DNA of 12,241 nucleotides from Chloroflexota bacterium (GTDB lineage Bacteria > Chloroflexota > Limnocylindria > Limnocylindrales > CSP1-4), in assembly GCA_003157175.1 (NCBI GenBank), contig PMIQ01000153.1:1762-14002 (forward strand). Reading direction: 5' to 3'. Shown here piece by piece: positions 10,833 to 12,241 of the stretch. The notes beneath the pieces are model-generated. The model saw nothing but the letters and a program-made list of their open reading frames with translations. It was not told where the DNA came from and made no database searches. The stretch's first letter is position 1, and each line of letters opens with the position of its first letter. A program made the translations under genes and the position numbers.

Positions 10833-10853
10833 AATACTGCGGTCGTCGGTATT
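10833..10853 (+). other. hairpin in the AT-rich island
   Basis: AATACTG (10833-10839) pairs with CGGTATT (10847-10853) through seven pairs including one G-U, around a 7-nt loop. The fold is better as plus-strand RNA than as minus-strand RNA, where the wobble becomes a C-A mismatch. No T-run follows. Function unknown. Confidence 0.35.
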
Positions 10854-10866
10854 GGTTAGGTTGCTA

Positions 10867-10941
10867 AATATAAGAGTGGGCGACTCAGCGTTTATCGGCA
10901 GACATGCTCCGTAATATAAGAGTCGGCCAGTTAGCGTTAAT
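10867..10941 (-). repeat. two tandem promoter-like 29-bp repeats
   Basis: Two 29-bp copies at 10867-10895 and 10913-10941, offset by 46 bp, match at 24 of 29 positions. On the minus strand both end in ACTCTTATATT and begin with an AACGCT block. The TATATT hexamers look like -10 boxes and point towards doxX. A looser third copy (CCCTCTATATT) overlaps the doxX promoter candidate at 10763-10773. In so GC-rich a genome, conserved AT-rich direct repeats upstream of a gene suggest tandem promoters or binding sites for one regulator. Confidence 0.6.
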
Positions 10942-11000
10942 GGGGCCGGCCGGATGGGTCCGCGTTGCCCGGGTGCGGCGGCGGGCTTGTCCCCAAACGG

Positions 11001-11022
11001 GCCGCCGAGGCCGCTCGGCGGC
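11001..11022. other. perfect 9-bp GC hairpin in non-coding block
   Basis: GCCGCCGAG (11001-11009) and CTCGGCGGC (11014-11022) are exact reverse complements around a 4-nt loop. An overlapping alternative stem pairs CGGCGG (10976-10981) with CCGCCG (11002-11007). No T-tail lies on either side. It may be part of a structured transcript or just chance in GC-rich DNA. Confidence 0.4.
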
Positions 11023-11191
11023 GGTCGGTAGTTCGGGCGCCGACGCGGGGCGTGGCGGCGCGGCGCGGTTCGGGCGGGCGGCGTGGCGAACGGGGCGAGG
11101 GCGGACGGAGCAGGGCGACGTTTCCCCGTGTTTGCGCATGGGGAGGAGTCGGCGTGAAGGGCTGAATCGCCAGCCTGCGGGGCAGCCGGCC

Positions 11192-12241
11192 TCAGACCGT
11201 TTCGAGCCAGGGCTGAATCGACTCGAGACCATTGTGCCGGCCAGCCGCGAGATGGAAGGCCGCGAACGCACCGGCGTCGGCAGCGGACACGCGTGCCACC
11301 GCCGCGGAACTCATGCCGGCGACGCGGAAGAGTCGCTCGGCCACGGAGCGGCGCGCCTCCCGGGGAAGCGGATCGAATGGGTCGCGCTCGCCGACGGTGT
11401 GCAACGCGACCAGCGCCCGGCCACGGCCGTCCTGCCACTCCACGATGGCCCGAAGCAGCGCTGTGGCGATGCCTTGACGACGCCACGACGGCGCCACGCC
11501 CAAGGCCGCGAGTTCATCGACGCCTTCGAACGCGGCGGGCGCCGCCAGCGCGACGCCGACCAGCCACTCCCCGGCGACGGCGCCCGCGGCCACGGCGCCG
11601 TCTCGAAGCGCGGTGCGCAGCAGCGCGAGCCCCTCGCCCGGGTCGGCGGGCGCGATCGATCGAGCCGCCAGTTGTAGCCGGTCGAGCATCTCGAGGGTCA
11701 GCGGCGCGACCAGCTCCGGCGTCCCTTCGGCCATGCCGACCGACGCAGTTCGGGCCGACAAAGCGCTCGAGGAGACACCCGAACCTTCGGCCGCCCACCA
11801 ACCTCGTTCCTGGGCGACTCGCAGCAGCGCCGGTAGCGTCAGTGTTCGAACGAGCTCGACCGTTCGCCCGGCCGCCGAGGCAGCTGCCGGGCTGACGGAT
11901 CGTTCGGGCGGAACGCCCGGCTCGTCCTCGAAGCCGTGCGGCAGCGGATCGTCGCCCCAGCGCGCAGCCTCGCCGGCCCAGCGCTCCCGCCACTCTACCG
12001 GGAGCAGCCGCGGCGCTTCCCGGTGCGCGCCGGCCAGCCACGTCAGCGCCCACGCCCGCGGCACCACGCGGTAGATCGCGTAGCCTCCGCCGCCGGTCGC
12101 GAGCCATCGTCCGCCCGCGTAGCGATGCGCCAGCCGATCTACCAGCCGAGCCGCCTCGCCCATCGCCGTCGTCGTCAGCGAGAGGTGTGCCAGCGGATCC
12201 CAGACGTGGCCGTCGGAGCCGTGCTGGCTGACGATCACGTC
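11192..12241 (-). CDS. acuC: AcuC-type deacetylase fused to a GNAT acetyltransferase domain (5'-partial)
   Basis: The gene runs off the window at its 5' end; about 349 C-terminal residues are visible, numbered here from the GTG codon at 12236-12238. Residues 1-70 are the end of an AcuC/class I HDAC-like deacetylase: VSQHGSDGHVWDPLAHL supplies the second zinc-binding aspartate (D9), and WLATGGGGYAIYRVVPRAW carries the active-site tyrosine (Y53). A ~110-residue Pro/Ala-rich and helical linker follows. Residues ~185-310 form a GNAT domain: GEWLVGVALAAP, then LAALGVAPSWRRQGIATALL with the acetyl-CoA pyrophosphate loop R253-x-x-G256-x-A258, then ERLFRVAGM. A ~35-aa tail ends at TGA 11192. The frame is continuous. 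In Bacillus subtilis AcuC and the GNAT AcuA are separate proteins that de- and re-acetylate acetyl-CoA synthetase; having both on one chain is unusual. The substrate is inferred. Confidence 0.88.
   Translation of the reverse strand, partial: DVIVSQHGSDGHVWDPLAHLSLTTTAMGEAARLVDRLAHRYAGGRWLATGGGGYAIYRVVPRAWALTWLAGAHREAPRLLPVEWRERWAGEAARWGDDPLPHGFEDEPGVPPERSVSPAAASAAGRTVELVRTLTLPALLRVAQERGWWAAEGSGVSSSALSARTASVGMAEGTPELVAPLTLEMLDRLQLAARSIAPADPGEGLALLRTALRDGAVAAGAVAGEWLVGVALAAPAAFEGVDELAALGVAPSWRRQGIATALLRAIVEWQDGRGRALVALHTVGERDPFDPLPREARRSVAERLFRVAGMSSAAVARVSAADAGAFAAFHLAAGRHNGLESIQPWLETV

Larger units (their letters stand above)
10685..11191. other. 507-bp gap upstream of doxX: AT-rich island plus G-rich block
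   Basis: No supported gene. About 10741-10940 is markedly AT-richer than the rest of the window and carries the doxX promoter candidate, a hairpin and the tandem 29-bp repeats. About 10940-11190 is extremely G-rich on the plus strand, open in several frames by composition only, and contains a perfect 9-bp hairpin. No tRNA-like cloverleaf or riboswitch core was recognised, and no terminator is seen behind the AcuC-GNAT gene. Confidence 0.6.

Noticed and set aside
11068..11090. Possible tRNA T-arm (GGTTCGGG)
   Set aside because: No matching acceptor, D-arm or anticodon stem could be paired around it, and the T-loop consensus GGTTCRAnTCC is not met.
10776..11486. 236-codon minus-strand frame across the gap and into the GNAT region
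   Set aside because: It overlaps the GNAT domain in another frame and is otherwise Pro/Arg/Ala-rich. The final residues merely translate the AT-rich repeats.
10904..11677. 257-codon plus-strand frame from the repeat region into the AcuC-GNAT gene
   Set aside because: Gly/Arg-rich without motifs, and antisense to a real gene in its second half.

Overview
This is a very GC-rich bacterial window (roughly 70 % by eye) with tightly packed genes. No rRNA, tRNA, CRISPR array, transposase or phage gene could be seen. The gene set points to a soil or freshwater Chloroflexota- or Actinomycetota-type bacterium: a long-form Lhr helicase beside a Nei-type glycosylase, a LytR-CpsA-Psr protein, a GT87-like mannosyltransferase-type membrane protein, and starts with a -10-like box directly upstream and no Shine-Dalgarno. 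The phylum is inferred, not shown.

Layout. Plus strand, 1-2373: a GT87/DUF2029-like membrane protein whose N-terminus is ambiguous, a 110-bp gap with imperfect ~26-bp tandem repeats, then a receiver/HD-GYP response regulator (predicted c-di-GMP phosphodiesterase). Minus strand, 2382-8005: a probable operon, in transcription order lhr (1593 aa), an Fpg/Nei glycosylase cut down to its N-terminal catalytic domain, and a 92-aa protein of unknown function with a strong ribosome binding site. Minus strand, 8160-9773: a LytR-CpsA-Psr protein carrying an extra N-terminal multi-helix membrane domain. Minus strand, 10178-10684: a DoxX-family membrane protein followed by a good intrinsic terminator. Minus strand, 11192 to the window edge: the C-terminal part of an AcuC-type (class I HDAC-like) deacetylase fused in frame to a GNAT acetyltransferase domain.

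Two stretches over 300 bp lack genes. 9774-10177 holds the doxX terminator, a second perfect hairpin and a 17-bp direct repeat. 10685-11191 holds an unusually AT-rich island with two tandem promoter-like 29-bp repeats and a G-rich non-coding block with a perfect 9-bp hairpin.

Functionally, lhr and nei suggest a DNA repair unit, as in mycobacteria where the two genes are neighbours. The LCP and GT87-like proteins act at the cell envelope. The HD-GYP regulator would lower c-di-GMP. The deacetylase-acetyltransferase fusion suggests reversible acetylation of a metabolic enzyme such as acetyl-CoA synthetase. The points most worth checking are that fusion, the C-terminally truncated Nei, and the repeats upstream of doxX.
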